Source: Treponema sp.
GTDB taxonomy: Bacteria > Spirochaetota > Spirochaetia > Treponematales > Treponemataceae
Direction: 5' to 3'
DNA length: 35,810 bases
Assembly: GCA_024697295.1 (NCBI GenBank)
Contig: JAILFZ010000075.1
Coordinates: 1 to 35,810, forward strand
Made by a program: the position numbers and the translations under genes. This document shows positions 25,356 to 33,515 of this stretch, piece by piece. Below the pieces are notes generated by a model. It worked only from the letters and a program-made list of their open reading frames with translations, had not been told where the DNA came from and made no database searches. Numbering within the stretch: position 1 is the first letter of the stretch; every line of letters begins with the position of its first letter.

Positions 25356-26285
25356 ATGAGTAATCAGTCTGAAGAAGGATTAAAAAATGCCTACTCTCTC
25401 ATGGAGCAGGGCAAAGCTAAAGCCGCCAAAGATATTCTCGCTGAACTTTATCAATACGATTTGAGTAACAGCGAACTGGTTTTTGCAGTCTGGTGCTGTT
25501 CCTACTGGAGTGATTACATTCAGAGCCTTCCGCAAATGGATTCTTTTGAACAGGGTGAAGGTTTGTGCTATCGGTGGAAATCCTTCGAAGACGAACTAAG
25601 CCGTAAAAAAGATGTATTTTCAAAGGCAGTATATTCAATGCAGACAGGCGTATTCAGCCTTGCATTAAAGATTTTTTCATCGCTTGACAGTCCGCATAAC
25701 ACCGTCCAGAAGGCAGAAATTGCCCTCAAAACAGGAATATGCAATAAAAAACTCGGCAAATACGATGAAGCACTCGCTTGTCTGACAGAAGCAAATTCAC
25801 TCTCCCAGTCCAGTGCACCGGTTCTGGCAGAGATGGCTGACTGTTACGCATTGAGCGGTTTGGAAAAGCAGGCAAAGGTACTTTTCAGGGAAGCTTTTTT
25901 TATTGATGCCCAGAAAATCGATCTTACACTGCTTGATTCAGAATTAATCCGTTGTCTGATTGAACAGGTCAGAGAGCGCGGTTATTCAGGTGCAGAACTT
26001 GGTGAATGGGTTCCGGTTTACGGAGTTTTGTACGGGGTTTTTAACGTACAGCGCGAACTTCGAAGCCAGGAAGTCGGAGAATTAAAACAGCATATTTTTG
26101 AAAAGGAAATCGAGATTAAGAATCCTTCGAATAATTCAAAGCTTCTTACACCTCGGCTCATTAATATGTATTTTTGGCTCATGGATCATTATGTCCAGAA
26201 AAATGACAGCGGAAGCAAGATAAACGACATTCTGCTTAAAATCAAAATTCTGGACAGAGACGTATACGACTTATACGTAAAATAA
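25356..26285 (+). CDS. Cytoplasmic tetratricopeptide protein
   Basis: The 309-residue protein has no signal peptide or membrane segment. TPR-like helical pairs occur at about 8-35 (AYSLMEQGKAKAAKDILAELY) and 95-190, clearest at GICNKKLGKYDEALACLTEA and AEMADCYALSGLEKQAKVLF. The C-terminal 100 residues are helical and unassigned. There is no Shine-Dalgarno sequence before the ATG, and two promoters stand in tandem upstream. The TPR-GreA fusion begins 64 bases after its stop with no terminator between, so both should be co-expressed. A role as partner of the TPR part of the GreA fusion is plausible but only inferred from this arrangement. Confidence 0.75.
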   Translation: MSNQSEEGLKNAYSLMEQGKAKAAKDILAELYQYDLSNSELVFAVWCCSYWSDYIQSLPQMDSFEQGEGLCYRWKSFEDELSRKKDVFSKAVYSMQTGVFSLALKIFSSLDSPHNTVQKAEIALKTGICNKKLGKYDEALACLTEANSLSQSSAPVLAEMADCYALSGLEKQAKVLFREAFFIDAQKIDLTLLDSELIRCLIEQVRERGYSGAELGEWVPVYGVLYGVFNVQRELRSQEVGELKQHIFEKEIEIKNPSNNSKLLTPRLINMYFWLMDHYVQKNDSGSKINDILLKIKILDRDVYDLYVK

Positions 26286-26313
26286 ATATCCGGTTGAGGG
26301 ATACAGCAATACA

Positions 26314-26326
26314 CCGGCAAAGCCGG
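26314..26326 (+). other. Short GC hairpin between the TPR gene and greA
   Basis: CCGGC, loop AAA, GCCGG forms a perfect 5-bp stem in the intergenic RNA, 12 bases before the greA ribosome site AGGAG. It is followed by A bases rather than T bases, so it is not a terminator. It might protect or mark a processed 5' end. Confidence 0.4.
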
Positions 26327-26349
26327 AAAAAAAGCGACAGGAGAAACAA

Positions 26350-29064
26350 ATGTCTGAAGAACTTGTAAAGTCAGTACAGGAAATGCTTAAGGAAGAAACC
26401 TGGACACGTGCAACCATCAGTAATTACACAAAGAACAACCTGATGGAATTGTCAGAAATAGTAGAAAAGGCACGTAATGAAAACTGTGTAGAAGAAGTAA
26501 AGAAAATCTGTGACGAACAGCTTGCCCACACAAAGGACAGTATCATTGCCCTTTATATTTCAGGCATGCTCGGTCTCAAGCAGGGTGATTTGGACGACTC
26601 TTCACTTGTTAACCTCGTTGATATCTTTGAAAAGAATCACAAGGAACCTGTTGTTACATACCTGTGCGAATCAATCCTCGACATAGCCCCTAACAACAAG
26701 TTTGCACTCCGCACTCTCGCAGAAATCTACCGCAATGCGAACGACGACAAAGCATGGGAAATTTACGAAAAAATCGTAAAGATTGACTATGAAGAAGCAG
26801 AAATTGCAAAAATTCTTGCTGAACACTACGAAAACGCAGGCGACAGCGACAGCGCAACCGCATACTACAAAAAGGCACTTCTCCGCTTTGTTAACGCAAA
26901 GAACATGACCGCTGTAAAAGAAACATGGACAAGACTCGTTTCAATGATTCCGGACGAAATTGATTTCTTCCTCCTCGTACAGCGCAAAATCGAAAAATCA
27001 ATCAGCGCAGACAAGAGCGCACTTCTCATGCACGACCTGTATCCGTATTACAAGGACAACTCAAAGTGGGACACTGCAATCGATATCCTCAAAATCATCT
27101 TGACAATCGATCCAAAAGACAATTGGGCTCGCAACGAAATCGCAGCCTGCTTCAAGGGTAAATACGCTGATCACTCAAATGTTGAAGAATACATCCGCTC
27201 ATCAAACCTCAATTCAAGCTTCCGCAACGTATTTGAAGCAATCAATGACTTTGAAAAACACATCGCATTCGACACAAAAAACTTTGTTTACCACAGAACA
27301 TGGGGTGTTGGTATCATCCGCAAGGTAGAAAACGACAAACTCCAGATTAACTTCGGTAAGAAAAACGGCGTAAAAGACATGTCCCTCAAGATGGCAGTAA
27401 GCGCATTGCAGCCGCTTGCAAAAGACCATATCTGGGTTTTGAAGGCTACTCAGTCAAAAGAAGCCCTTGTTAAAAAATTCAAGGAAGACAAAGACAAGTC
27501 ATGGGCTCTCAAAACAATCATCCGTTCATTCGGAAACAGCTGTGACCTCAAACGCATCAAGGCAGAACTTGTTCCTTCAATCCTTACTCCGAGCGAATGG
27601 ACAAGCTGGAATACAGCTGCCAAAAGAACACTTGAAAGCGACCCTACCTTCGGTATAAATCCTAACAACATCAACGAATACATGGTTCGTGACAAGAAAA
27701 TCTCGCCAGAAGAAAAACTCAGCAATGAATTCAAGGCACAGAAGCAGTTTATGCCTCGTGTTGAAGTATTCGGAAAATATCTCGATACAGAAGAAGCTGA
27801 TAAAGAAAATGATTTCTTCTCAGAAATGTACAATTACTTTGTAGGCTTCCTTAAAGCATACAGCCAGGTTAACGAAAACGTAGTAGGTTCATATCTCGTA
27901 GTACAGGAAGTAAGTTCACGTCTTCCTAACCTCGCATACAAACCGGGCTTCTCGTTTGCTGAACTGTACAAGGAAATCGACAATCCGCGCGAAATGTACG
28001 ATGCCCTCAAGGATGGAAAGACAATCAAACTCCAGGACAAATTCCTTGAATCAATCAAGCTTCTTCCTAACTGGGTTGATCAGTACCTTCTCCTCTTCCC
28101 TAGAGTTCTCAAAAAACAAATGCTCGACGACCTGGTTAAAGCAGGCCAGACAGAAAAAGTTCAGAAACTTGCAGCTGCAGCATTTGAAAACTACAAGGAC
28201 TACCGTGAAGCCGTGCTGTTCTTCTTTGAAAACTGCCAGAACGACGAATGGTTCAAGAGCGCAAACATCAGCACTCAGAAGCAGTTGATTTCCATCGTAA
28301 ACATCATTGGTCAGACATACCGCGAAATCGACAACCACATCAATACAACAGAAAACAAGAAGATCGGTAAAAACGCCAAAAAACTTATTTTCGGCGACGA
28401 AAAGTCACCTGTAAATGTATTTGCTGACTACATGCTCAGCTGCTCACAGGAAGAAATGTCTCACCTCTACACACTGGTAGACGATATTTCTGAACTTGAA
28501 CCGACAATCAAACAGACACTTCGAAACCGCATCCTCGAAAAATATCCGGATTACAAATTCCGCACACACGAAGAAAAGTCTTCTACACCAAAGGGAATGC
28601 TCGTTACAAAGGCAAAACTCGACGAAAAGAAGGCCCTCGAACAGAAGATGCAGACTGTCGACATTCCTGCAATTGCAAAGGAAGTTGCAGATGCAAAGGA
28701 AAAGGGCGACTTGAAGGAAAATGCCGAATATATCGCAGCAAAAGAAGCCCAGCACAAACTCAACAACGACCTCAAGCGCTTGCAGGGTGAACTTGCACGT
28801 GCTCAGATCTTTGACCCGACAACTGCTACAACTTCCATGGTTTCATTTGGTACAGTTGTTGTTCTTACAGACAACAATTCTGGCAAAGATGAAAAATTCA
28901 CAATCATGGGACCTTGGGAATCAGATCCTGATGCAGGTATTATTTCTTACATGTCACCGTTCGGAAACCAGCTCCTCGACAGCAAAGTTGGCGAAACACT
29001 TGAATTCACAATCAACGAACACAAGTACAACTATACTGTTAAGAGCATCAAACTTGCAAAATAA
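26350..29064 (+). CDS. greA: Long TPR protein with C-terminal GreA transcription elongation factor domain
   Basis: The product has 904 residues, against about 158 for ordinary GreA. Residues 1-745 are helical, with TPR-like repeats in the first 250 (AEIYRNANDDKAWEIYEKIVK, AEHYENAGDSDSATAYYKKAL). A segment around 310-360 reads like a small beta module (WGVGIIRKVENDKLQINFGKKNG). The last 155 residues are GreA: a coiled coil whose tip carries KGDLKENAEY, with Asp787 and Glu790 matching the acidic pair that stimulates RNA cleavage by polymerase, then the C-terminal globular domain ending in TVKSIKLAK. Long GreA fusions are known in spirochaetes. Codon use is strongly biased (AAC, TTC, CTC), suggesting high expression. 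Start: AGGAG, six bases, ATG. Confidence 0.92.
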   Translation: MSEELVKSVQEMLKEETWTRATISNYTKNNLMELSEIVEKARNENCVEEVKKICDEQLAHTKDSIIALYISGMLGLKQGDLDDSSLVNLVDIFEKNHKEPVVTYLCESILDIAPNNKFALRTLAEIYRNANDDKAWEIYEKIVKIDYEEAEIAKILAEHYENAGDSDSATAYYKKALLRFVNAKNMTAVKETWTRLVSMIPDEIDFFLLVQRKIEKSISADKSALLMHDLYPYYKDNSKWDTAIDILKIILTIDPKDNWARNEIAACFKGKYADHSNVEEYIRSSNLNSSFRNVFEAINDFEKHIAFDTKNFVYHRTWGVGIIRKVENDKLQINFGKKNGVKDMSLKMAVSALQPLAKDHIWVLKATQSKEALVKKFKEDKDKSWALKTIIRSFGNSCDLKRIKAELVPSILTPSEWTSWNTAAKRTLESDPTFGINPNNINEYMVRDKKISPEEKLSNEFKAQKQFMPRVEVFGKYLDTEEADKENDFFSEMYNYFVGFLKAYSQVNENVVGSYLVVQEVSSRLPNLAYKPGFSFAELYKEIDNPREMYDALKDGKTIKLQDKFLESIKLLPNWVDQYLLLFPRVLKKQMLDDLVKAGQTEKVQKLAAAAFENYKDYREAVLFFFENCQNDEWFKSANISTQKQLISIVNIIGQTYREIDNHINTTENKKIGKNAKKLIFGDEKSPVNVFADYMLSCSQEEMSHLYTLVDDISELEPTIKQTLRNRILEKYPDYKFRTHEEKSSTPKGMLVTKAKLDEKKALEQKMQTVDIPAIAKEVADAKEKGDLKENAEYIAAKEAQHKLNNDLKRLQGELARAQIFDPTTATTSMVSFGTVVVLTDNNSGKDEKFTIMGPWESDPDAGIISYMSPFGNQLLDSKVGETLEFTINEHKYNYTVKSIKLAK

Positions 29065-29094
29065 GGTTGAACTAAAGGCTAAACACAATTAGGC

Positions 29095-29137
29095 AAAAAA
29101 ATGCCGGGTTTCAGTTACTGGAACCCGGCATTTTTTT
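29095..29137. terminator. Bidirectional terminator between greA and the aminotransferase
   Basis: ATGCCGGGTTTCAG (29101-29114) pairs with CTGGAACCCGGCAT (29118-29131), 14 pairs with one wobble, around loop TTA. T bases follow on the plus side (29131-29137) and a run of A bases precedes (29095-29101), giving a T tract for the minus-strand gene too. The two genes converge here. Confidence 0.93.
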
Positions 29138-29138
29138 A

Positions 29139-30365
29139 TTATTCAAAAATCTTTTTAAGGGCTTTTATAAGCTGCAGGTTTTCTTCATGATTTTTAATTG
29201 AAACCCGGTACCATGACTGATCCATTCCATAAAAGTCAGAACAGCCGCGGATTACGATTTTAGAAAGGGCAAGGGCCTGACAAAGCGGTGCTGAGAACGG
29301 ACTTGGTGTATCATCATCACTGTTCACCAGAGCCTGCTTTTTAGGACCATTATGACCTGCCTTTTTCTTTGCCGGAGTAGCCTGAGATGCAGCGTAGTCA
29401 GAAGCCTTTTTCTGAAGTTCCTTATTAAGCTTAAGGAGAATATAATTCCCCTCGCCTTTCAAAACTTTTGCACCAATCTTTTTAAAATAGTCGCTGATGT
29501 ATTTGCGCTCTTCCTTTACAAGTTTGAGCATCTGCTTTTGCCATGGAGCTCCTTCAAGTTCACTGCGGATAACAGCCACACCGGTTACCTGGGCGTCAGT
29601 ACTGATTGTCCACGGACGCATTGAATTAACAAGCGGGTTATAAACATCTGAGCTGAAGCAGAGGGCATAGCCCAGACGCAGACCGGCCATTCCGTAAATC
29701 TTTGTAAAGGCGTTCAAAACGATCAGGTGAGGAAACTCTTTGTAGCGTTCAATCAGTTTACGTACATTTTTTTCTGCTTCTTCACTGAACTGACAGAAAC
29801 AGCTGTCAAGAACGAGAACAGTTCCGGCCTTTTCGCATTCTGAGGCAATTTTTACAAGCGTATCAAACGGAATTACATTTCCTGCAGGATTTGACGGGCT
29901 TGCCATAAACATCAGCGGAACGCCGCCCGAAAGAATCTTCTGCAGCCTTTCTAAATCAGCGTCTGTAAACTTAAAGTCATTTTTTTCTTCGAGAGTCAGA
30001 TGAAGGATTTTTTCGTCATCACACGCCATAATCAGCGCATTTTCGTATTCAGAAAAAGCCGGTTCAATAATCAGGTTGAACGCAGTTCCCTGAACATTTT
30101 TTCCAAAAACCATGGAAATGAGCTGGGTCAAATCCGCAGCCCCTGAACCGCAGAGAACAGGGCCTTTAAAATTCCAGTATTCGGAAAGAACTTCTTTTAA
30201 TTCCGAGCAGTTCGGGTCCGGATATGATGCCAGAATTGAAGGATCAAGAGAAAGAGCAAGCAAAGCTTTTGAAGCCGCTTTGTGCACACCCAGTGGACTT
30301 GTGTTTGCGCTGAAGTCCAGATAATCATCTATACGTCTTGAATTAGTACCGCCATGAAAAAACAT
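29139..30365 (-). CDS. PLP-dependent aminotransferase, HisC/CobD-like, with a low-complexity insertion
   Basis: This is a fold-type I PLP enzyme of 408 residues. It has HGG near the start, LDFSANTSPLG, the cofactor segment GSGAADLTQ, ASPSNPAGN, the aspartate region VLDSCF, and the PLP lysine Lys222 in NAFTKIYGMAGLRLGY; RVSIKNHEEN near the end carries the substrate carboxylate Arg. The HGG and SANTSPLG features fit L-threonine-O-3-phosphate decarboxylase (CobD) as well as histidinol-phosphate aminotransferase; I cannot choose, and no cobalamin or histidine genes flank it. Residues about 319-358 form a Lys/Ala/Ser/Asp-rich insertion not expected in the family. The ATG lies 6 bases after TGATATAAT with no ribosome site. 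Confidence 0.82.
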   Translation of the reverse strand: MFFHGGTNSRRIDDYLDFSANTSPLGVHKAASKALLALSLDPSILASYPDPNCSELKEVLSEYWNFKGPVLCGSGAADLTQLISMVFGKNVQGTAFNLIIEPAFSEYENALIMACDDEKILHLTLEEKNDFKFTDADLERLQKILSGGVPLMFMASPSNPAGNVIPFDTLVKIASECEKAGTVLVLDSCFCQFSEEAEKNVRKLIERYKEFPHLIVLNAFTKIYGMAGLRLGYALCFSSDVYNPLVNSMRPWTISTDAQVTGVAVIRSELEGAPWQKQMLKLVKEERKYISDYFKKIGAKVLKGEGNYILLKLNKELQKKASDYAASQATPAKKKAGHNGPKKQALVNSDDDTPSPFSAPLCQALALSKIVIRGCSDFYGMDQSWYRVSIKNHEENLQLIKALKKIFE

Positions 30366-30371
30366 ATTTCA

Positions 30372-30380
30372 ATTATATCA
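30372..30380 (-). promoter_or_regulatory. Extended -10 promoter of the aminotransferase gene, leaderless
   Basis: Minus-strand TGATATAAT ends 6 bases before the ATG at 30365. A start 7 bases after the box would be the A of the ATG. The same nine-base motif stands before hexokinase. Confidence 0.6.
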
Positions 30381-30448
30381 TCTTTGTATGGTAAAAAAAA
30401 GACGTTTGTGATAAGATTTCCTCCCAACAGTATTTTTTGGAGACTAAA

Positions 30449-31516
30449 ATGAATAAATACGTAAAACGCTATTTTATCGATGCGATGAGCGGAATGGCAC
30501 AAGGACTCTTTGCCTCATTACTCATCGGTACAATCATCAAAACACTCGGACAGCAGTTAATTCGTCTTGGCACAAACCCGTTTTTTGAATTCATGGTAAG
30601 CGCAGGAAACTTTGCGACAGACGCACATGTAGTCGGAGCTGCAATGGCTGTAGGCATCGGCTTTGCAATGCAGGTTCCGGCACTTGTTCTTTTTAGCCTT
30701 GTTACAGTCGGCAGCGCCGCAAACGTAACAGGTGGAGCCGGCGGTCCTCTTGCAGTTCTTTTTATAGCAGTCATTGCAGCAGAACTCGGTAACCTTGTAA
30801 GCAAAAAAACAAAGGTAGATATCATCGTAACACCTGCCGTAACAATTCTTTCAGGTGCACTTTTGACAGTAATTACTGCCAGATACATCGGAATGGCAGC
30901 AAGCTCACTCGGAAACCTTATTGTATGGGCAACAACTCTGCGTCCGTTCATCATGGGTATTCTTATTTCAACAATCGTTGGTGTAGCACTCACACTTCCA
31001 ATCAGTTCAGCCGCAATCTGTGCAGCCCTCGGTCTTACAGGCCTTGCAGGCGGTGCCGCAGTAGCCGGTTGTTGTGCACAGATGGTTGGCTTTGCCGTTC
31101 TTTCATTCCGCGAAAACCGCTGGGGCGGACTTCTCAGTCAGGGCCTTGGAACAAGCATGCTGCAAATGCCTAACATCATCAAAAATCCGCGCGTATGGAT
31201 TGCTCCAACACTTGCAGGAGTGATTACAGGCCCAATTTCAACCTGTCTCTTTAAAATGGAAATGAACGGCGCCGCAGTCAGTTCAGGAATGGGTACCTGC
31301 GGTCTCGTCGGTCAGATTGGTGTTATCACAGGCTGGTTCAACCCGTCTGAAGTTGCAATCGCTCACGGCGCACAGGCAATTTCTCCAAACGCAGCTGACT
31401 GGCTCGGACTTCTCCTTGTCTGCTTTGTTCTTCCTGCAGTTTTGACCTTTGCATTTGGCCTTTTGCTTCGCAAAATCGGCTGGATTAAGGAAGGAGACCT
31501 TAAACTCGGAGATTAG
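30449..31516 (+). CDS. PTS EIIC-like membrane protein of the PfoR type
   Basis: The 355-residue protein is a polytopic inner-membrane protein with about 9-10 helices, rich in Gly and Ala. Segments such as RYFIDAMSGMAQGLFASLLIGTI, ANVTGGAGGPLAVLF and a C-terminal GWFNPSE match the EIIC-2 / PfoR family as I know it. PfoR was named as a regulator of perfringolysin in Clostridium, but the family looks like sugar permease subunits without IIA or IIB domains. No other PTS gene is nearby, so the transport mode and substrate are unknown. I start at the ATG at 30449, after GGAG; the TTG at 30437 precedes that site. An MBL hydrolase follows after 7 bases. Confidence 0.8.
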   Translation: MNKYVKRYFIDAMSGMAQGLFASLLIGTIIKTLGQQLIRLGTNPFFEFMVSAGNFATDAHVVGAAMAVGIGFAMQVPALVLFSLVTVGSAANVTGGAGGPLAVLFIAVIAAELGNLVSKKTKVDIIVTPAVTILSGALLTVITARYIGMAASSLGNLIVWATTLRPFIMGILISTIVGVALTLPISSAAICAALGLTGLAGGAAVAGCCAQMVGFAVLSFRENRWGGLLSQGLGTSMLQMPNIIKNPRVWIAPTLAGVITGPISTCLFKMEMNGAAVSSGMGTCGLVGQIGVITGWFNPSEVAIAHGAQAISPNAADWLGLLLVCFVLPAVLTFAFGLLLRKIGWIKEGDLKLGD

Positions 31517-31523
31517 TTTGTAA

Positions 31524-32453
31524 ATGAAAGCAGAACTTTGCACACAACTTTCAAAGCACGTTTATCATTTAAGTTTGCCGACAAATATCGGAGTCATCGC
31601 GCTGGATTCAACAAACGGAGAAACTCCTGTTTATTTAATTGACAGCGGCAACGACGATTCCATCGCACAGATTCTGCTTGATTTGTTGAATGAAAAATTT
31701 ACAAATCCGAAACTTTGCGCTGTAATCAACACGCACTCACATGCAGACCATTGCGGCGCAAATAAATTCCTTAAAGAAAAAACCGGCTGCCAGATTTGGG
31801 CAAGCCGGGGTGAAGGCGCCATGATGGAGTTTCCTCAAATCGAGTCTTCACTCATCTGGGGCGGAAACGCTCTCAAAGACATCCGTACAAAATACTTTTT
31901 AGCGGCAAGCTGTCACGCAGACAAAAAATTCCTGAACAATGCAGTATTAATTGTCGGCGATTTAAAGGTTGAATCAATTCCGCTCCCCGGACATTATCTT
32001 GACCAGACAGGCTTTATCGTCCACGACACCGACGGAATCAGTACCGCATTTTTGGGCGATGCAATCAGCGGAAGAAACATCTTAAAAAAATACTGGATTC
32101 AATACCTTCTGGATGAACAGACAATGAAGGACAGTCTTGTAAAAATTTCAAAACTTAAAGCTGACTATTACATTCCGGGACACGGACAGATAGTTACAGA
32201 AATCGAAGGCCTTGCAGAATTGAATATCCTTGCCCTTCTGGAAACAGAAAACCTTATTCTGGAAGAACTTTCTTCTCCAAAAACTACAGAGCAGATTTTA
32301 AAGGCCGTCGCAGAACGCAACAGCCTTCAAATGAAATTAAGTCAGTATGTGCTGATTGGAAGTACAGTCCGCGCCTATCTGACTTCACTCTACGACGCAG
32401 AAAAAATAACTTACCAGATTAAGGACAATACTTTTTTCTGGAGCAGGCTCTAG
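31524..32453 (+). CDS. Metallo-beta-lactamase fold hydrolase
   Basis: The 309-residue cytoplasmic protein has the metal motif HSHADH at 71-76, a later PLPGHYLDQTGF (His ligand), FLGDAISG (bridging Asp) and YYIPGHGQIV (last His). That is the full set of MBL ligands. The C-terminal 80 residues are helical (EQILKAVAERNSLQM) and may be a winged-helix-like extension as in LACTB2-type proteins. Substrate is unknown. It begins 7 bases after the EIIC gene, so they are probably co-transcribed, which suggests a link to what that protein transports. Its stop codon is shared with convergent deoC. Confidence 0.87.
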   Translation: MKAELCTQLSKHVYHLSLPTNIGVIALDSTNGETPVYLIDSGNDDSIAQILLDLLNEKFTNPKLCAVINTHSHADHCGANKFLKEKTGCQIWASRGEGAMMEFPQIESSLIWGGNALKDIRTKYFLAASCHADKKFLNNAVLIVGDLKVESIPLPGHYLDQTGFIVHDTDGISTAFLGDAISGRNILKKYWIQYLLDEQTMKDSLVKISKLKADYYIPGHGQIVTEIEGLAELNILALLETENLILEELSSPKTTEQILKAVAERNSLQMKLSQYVLIGSTVRAYLTSLYDAEKITYQIKDNTFFWSRL

Positions 32454-33121
32454 CTTACAATCTGCACTCCGCATGAACAGCCGATTCTTGAAGCCCCAGC
32501 ATTAACCATGGCAACAGCATCTTCGTAAGTACGGATTCCGCCGCTTGCTTTAACACCGAGCGCATCCCCGACTGTTTTACGCATGAGTTCAACTGAGTGT
32601 ACGTCTGCACCACCCTTTCCAAAACCGGTAGATGTTTTTACAAAGTCAGCGCCTGCTTTTTGGGCACATTTGCATGATTCAATAATCTGTCTATCATTAA
32701 GATAACAGGTTTCAAGAATAACTTTTAGGACGATTTTTCTGTCGTCTCCTGTATCCACATCATTTATTGCACAGCGCACTGCAAAAATTTCTTCGTAAAC
32801 CTCATCCCACTTTCCGTCCATTACAAGGCCAAGGTTGATAACCATATCAACTTCCTGAGCGCCTTCTGCAACACAGATTGCAGCCTGACCGGCCTTGTCG
32901 TCGGCAGTATTTGCCCCCAGAGGAAAGCCTATGACAGTGCACACTTTTACATTTGAGTCCTGGAGCTCCTGTGCAACAAAAGAAACATAATAAGGGTTTA
33001 CACAGCAGCTTGCAAAACCGTATTTTTTTGCTTCGTCACAAAGCTTTTTTATTTCTGCTTCTTTTGCGCACGCATTAAGATTTGTATGATCGATTATTCC
33101 GGCAAGTTCTTTTTTATCCAT
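32450..33121 (-). CDS. deoC: Deoxyribose-phosphate aldolase
   Basis: DeoC splits 2-deoxyribose 5-phosphate into glyceraldehyde 3-phosphate and acetaldehyde, the last step of deoxynucleoside breakdown. The 223-residue class I aldolase has IDHTNL at the start, VCTVIGFPLGA, EVDMVINLG with Asp92, KTSTGFG with Schiff-base Lys162, and KASGGIRT with Lys191. Length is normal for the short bacterial type. The ATG follows GGGAG at 6 bases. No other deo gene is present. The last four bases overlap the end of the MBL gene on the other strand. Confidence 0.95.
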   Translation of the reverse strand: MDKKELAGIIDHTNLNACAKEAEIKKLCDEAKKYGFASCCVNPYYVSFVAQELQDSNVKVCTVIGFPLGANTADDKAGQAAICVAEGAQEVDMVINLGLVMDGKWDEVYEEIFAVRCAINDVDTGDDRKIVLKVILETCYLNDRQIIESCKCAQKAGADFVKTSTGFGKGGADVHSVELMRKTVGDALGVKASGGIRTYEDAVAMVNAGASRIGCSCGVQIVS

Positions 33122-33299
33122 TTTTTACTCCCGATTTAAAAAACATCTAACTTATATTAGCACAAGATAACGCCATAAAACAGAATATTCCCTTGTAAAA
33201 TTAAAATTCTTGTGTTAAATTAAATGTTATAAGGGAGGTAACGGGAGAAAGTCAGACTTCTGTTATCTTTTGAAAACTAATGTAAGAGAGGTACACACT

Positions 33300-33473
33300 A
33301 TGGCTTACAAAATCGACGCTAGTATTTGTGTAAACTGTGGTACATGCGAACCTGATTGTCCAGTTGGAGCAATCAGCGAAAACGGTGGTCACCGCGAAAT
33401 TGATTCTTCTAAATGCGTTAGCTGCGGAACATGTTCAAGCGAATGTCCGGCTGCTGCAATTTCTGAAGAATAG
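33300..33473 (+). CDS. Two [4Fe-4S] ferredoxin
   Basis: The 57-residue protein has two cysteine clusters, CVNCGTCEPDCP and CVSCGTCSSECP, each of the CxxCxxCxxxC(P) form, binding two [4Fe-4S] clusters as in clostridial ferredoxin. It would carry low-potential electrons for pyruvate:ferredoxin oxidoreductase or hydrogenase in an anaerobe. The ATG at 33300 follows GAGAGGT with good spacing; a longer frame from the TTG at 33270 lacks a ribosome site. The gap of 178 bases to deoC is long for this window and purine-rich (GGGAGGTAACGGGAG at 33233-33247); candidate promoters there are TTGTAA (33193) with TAAATT (33216) or TATAAG (33228), neither convincing. A strong terminator follows directly. Confidence 0.93.
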   Translation: MAYKIDASICVNCGTCEPDCPVGAISENGGHREIDSSKCVSCGTCSSECPAAAISEE

Positions 33474-33504
33474 AAAAAAAATCTGCCGAAAGGCAGATTT
33501 TTTT
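33474..33504 (+). terminator. Terminator directly after ferredoxin
   Basis: ATCTGCC, GAAA tetraloop, GGCAGAT, extended by flanking A and T runs to about 14 pairs. It begins at the base after the ferredoxin stop and ends 11 bases before the next ATG. Confidence 0.93.
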
Positions 33505-33515
33505 ATGGGAAAAAT

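Noticed and set aside
26314-26326. GC hairpin read as a terminator between the TPR gene and greA
   Set aside because: The stem is only 5 bp and is followed by A bases, not T bases, on the coding strand.
30494-30516. TGGCAC...TTGC as a sigma-54 promoter
   Set aside because: The distance between the two halves is wrong for -24/-12 and the sequence lies inside coding DNA.
30469-30993. Minus-strand 174-codon open frame opposite the EIIC-like gene
   Set aside because: It mirrors the codon pattern of the membrane protein, has no family features and lacks a ribosome site.
33233-33247. Strong ribosome-site-like GGGAGG with a hidden small gene
   Set aside because: No ATG, GTG or TTG occurs at usable distance downstream, so no small gene can be supported.
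33280-33285. ATG-TAA start-stop pair before ferredoxin as a regulatory mini-ORF
   Set aside because: It has no ribosome site of its own and is expected by chance in AT-rich leader sequence.
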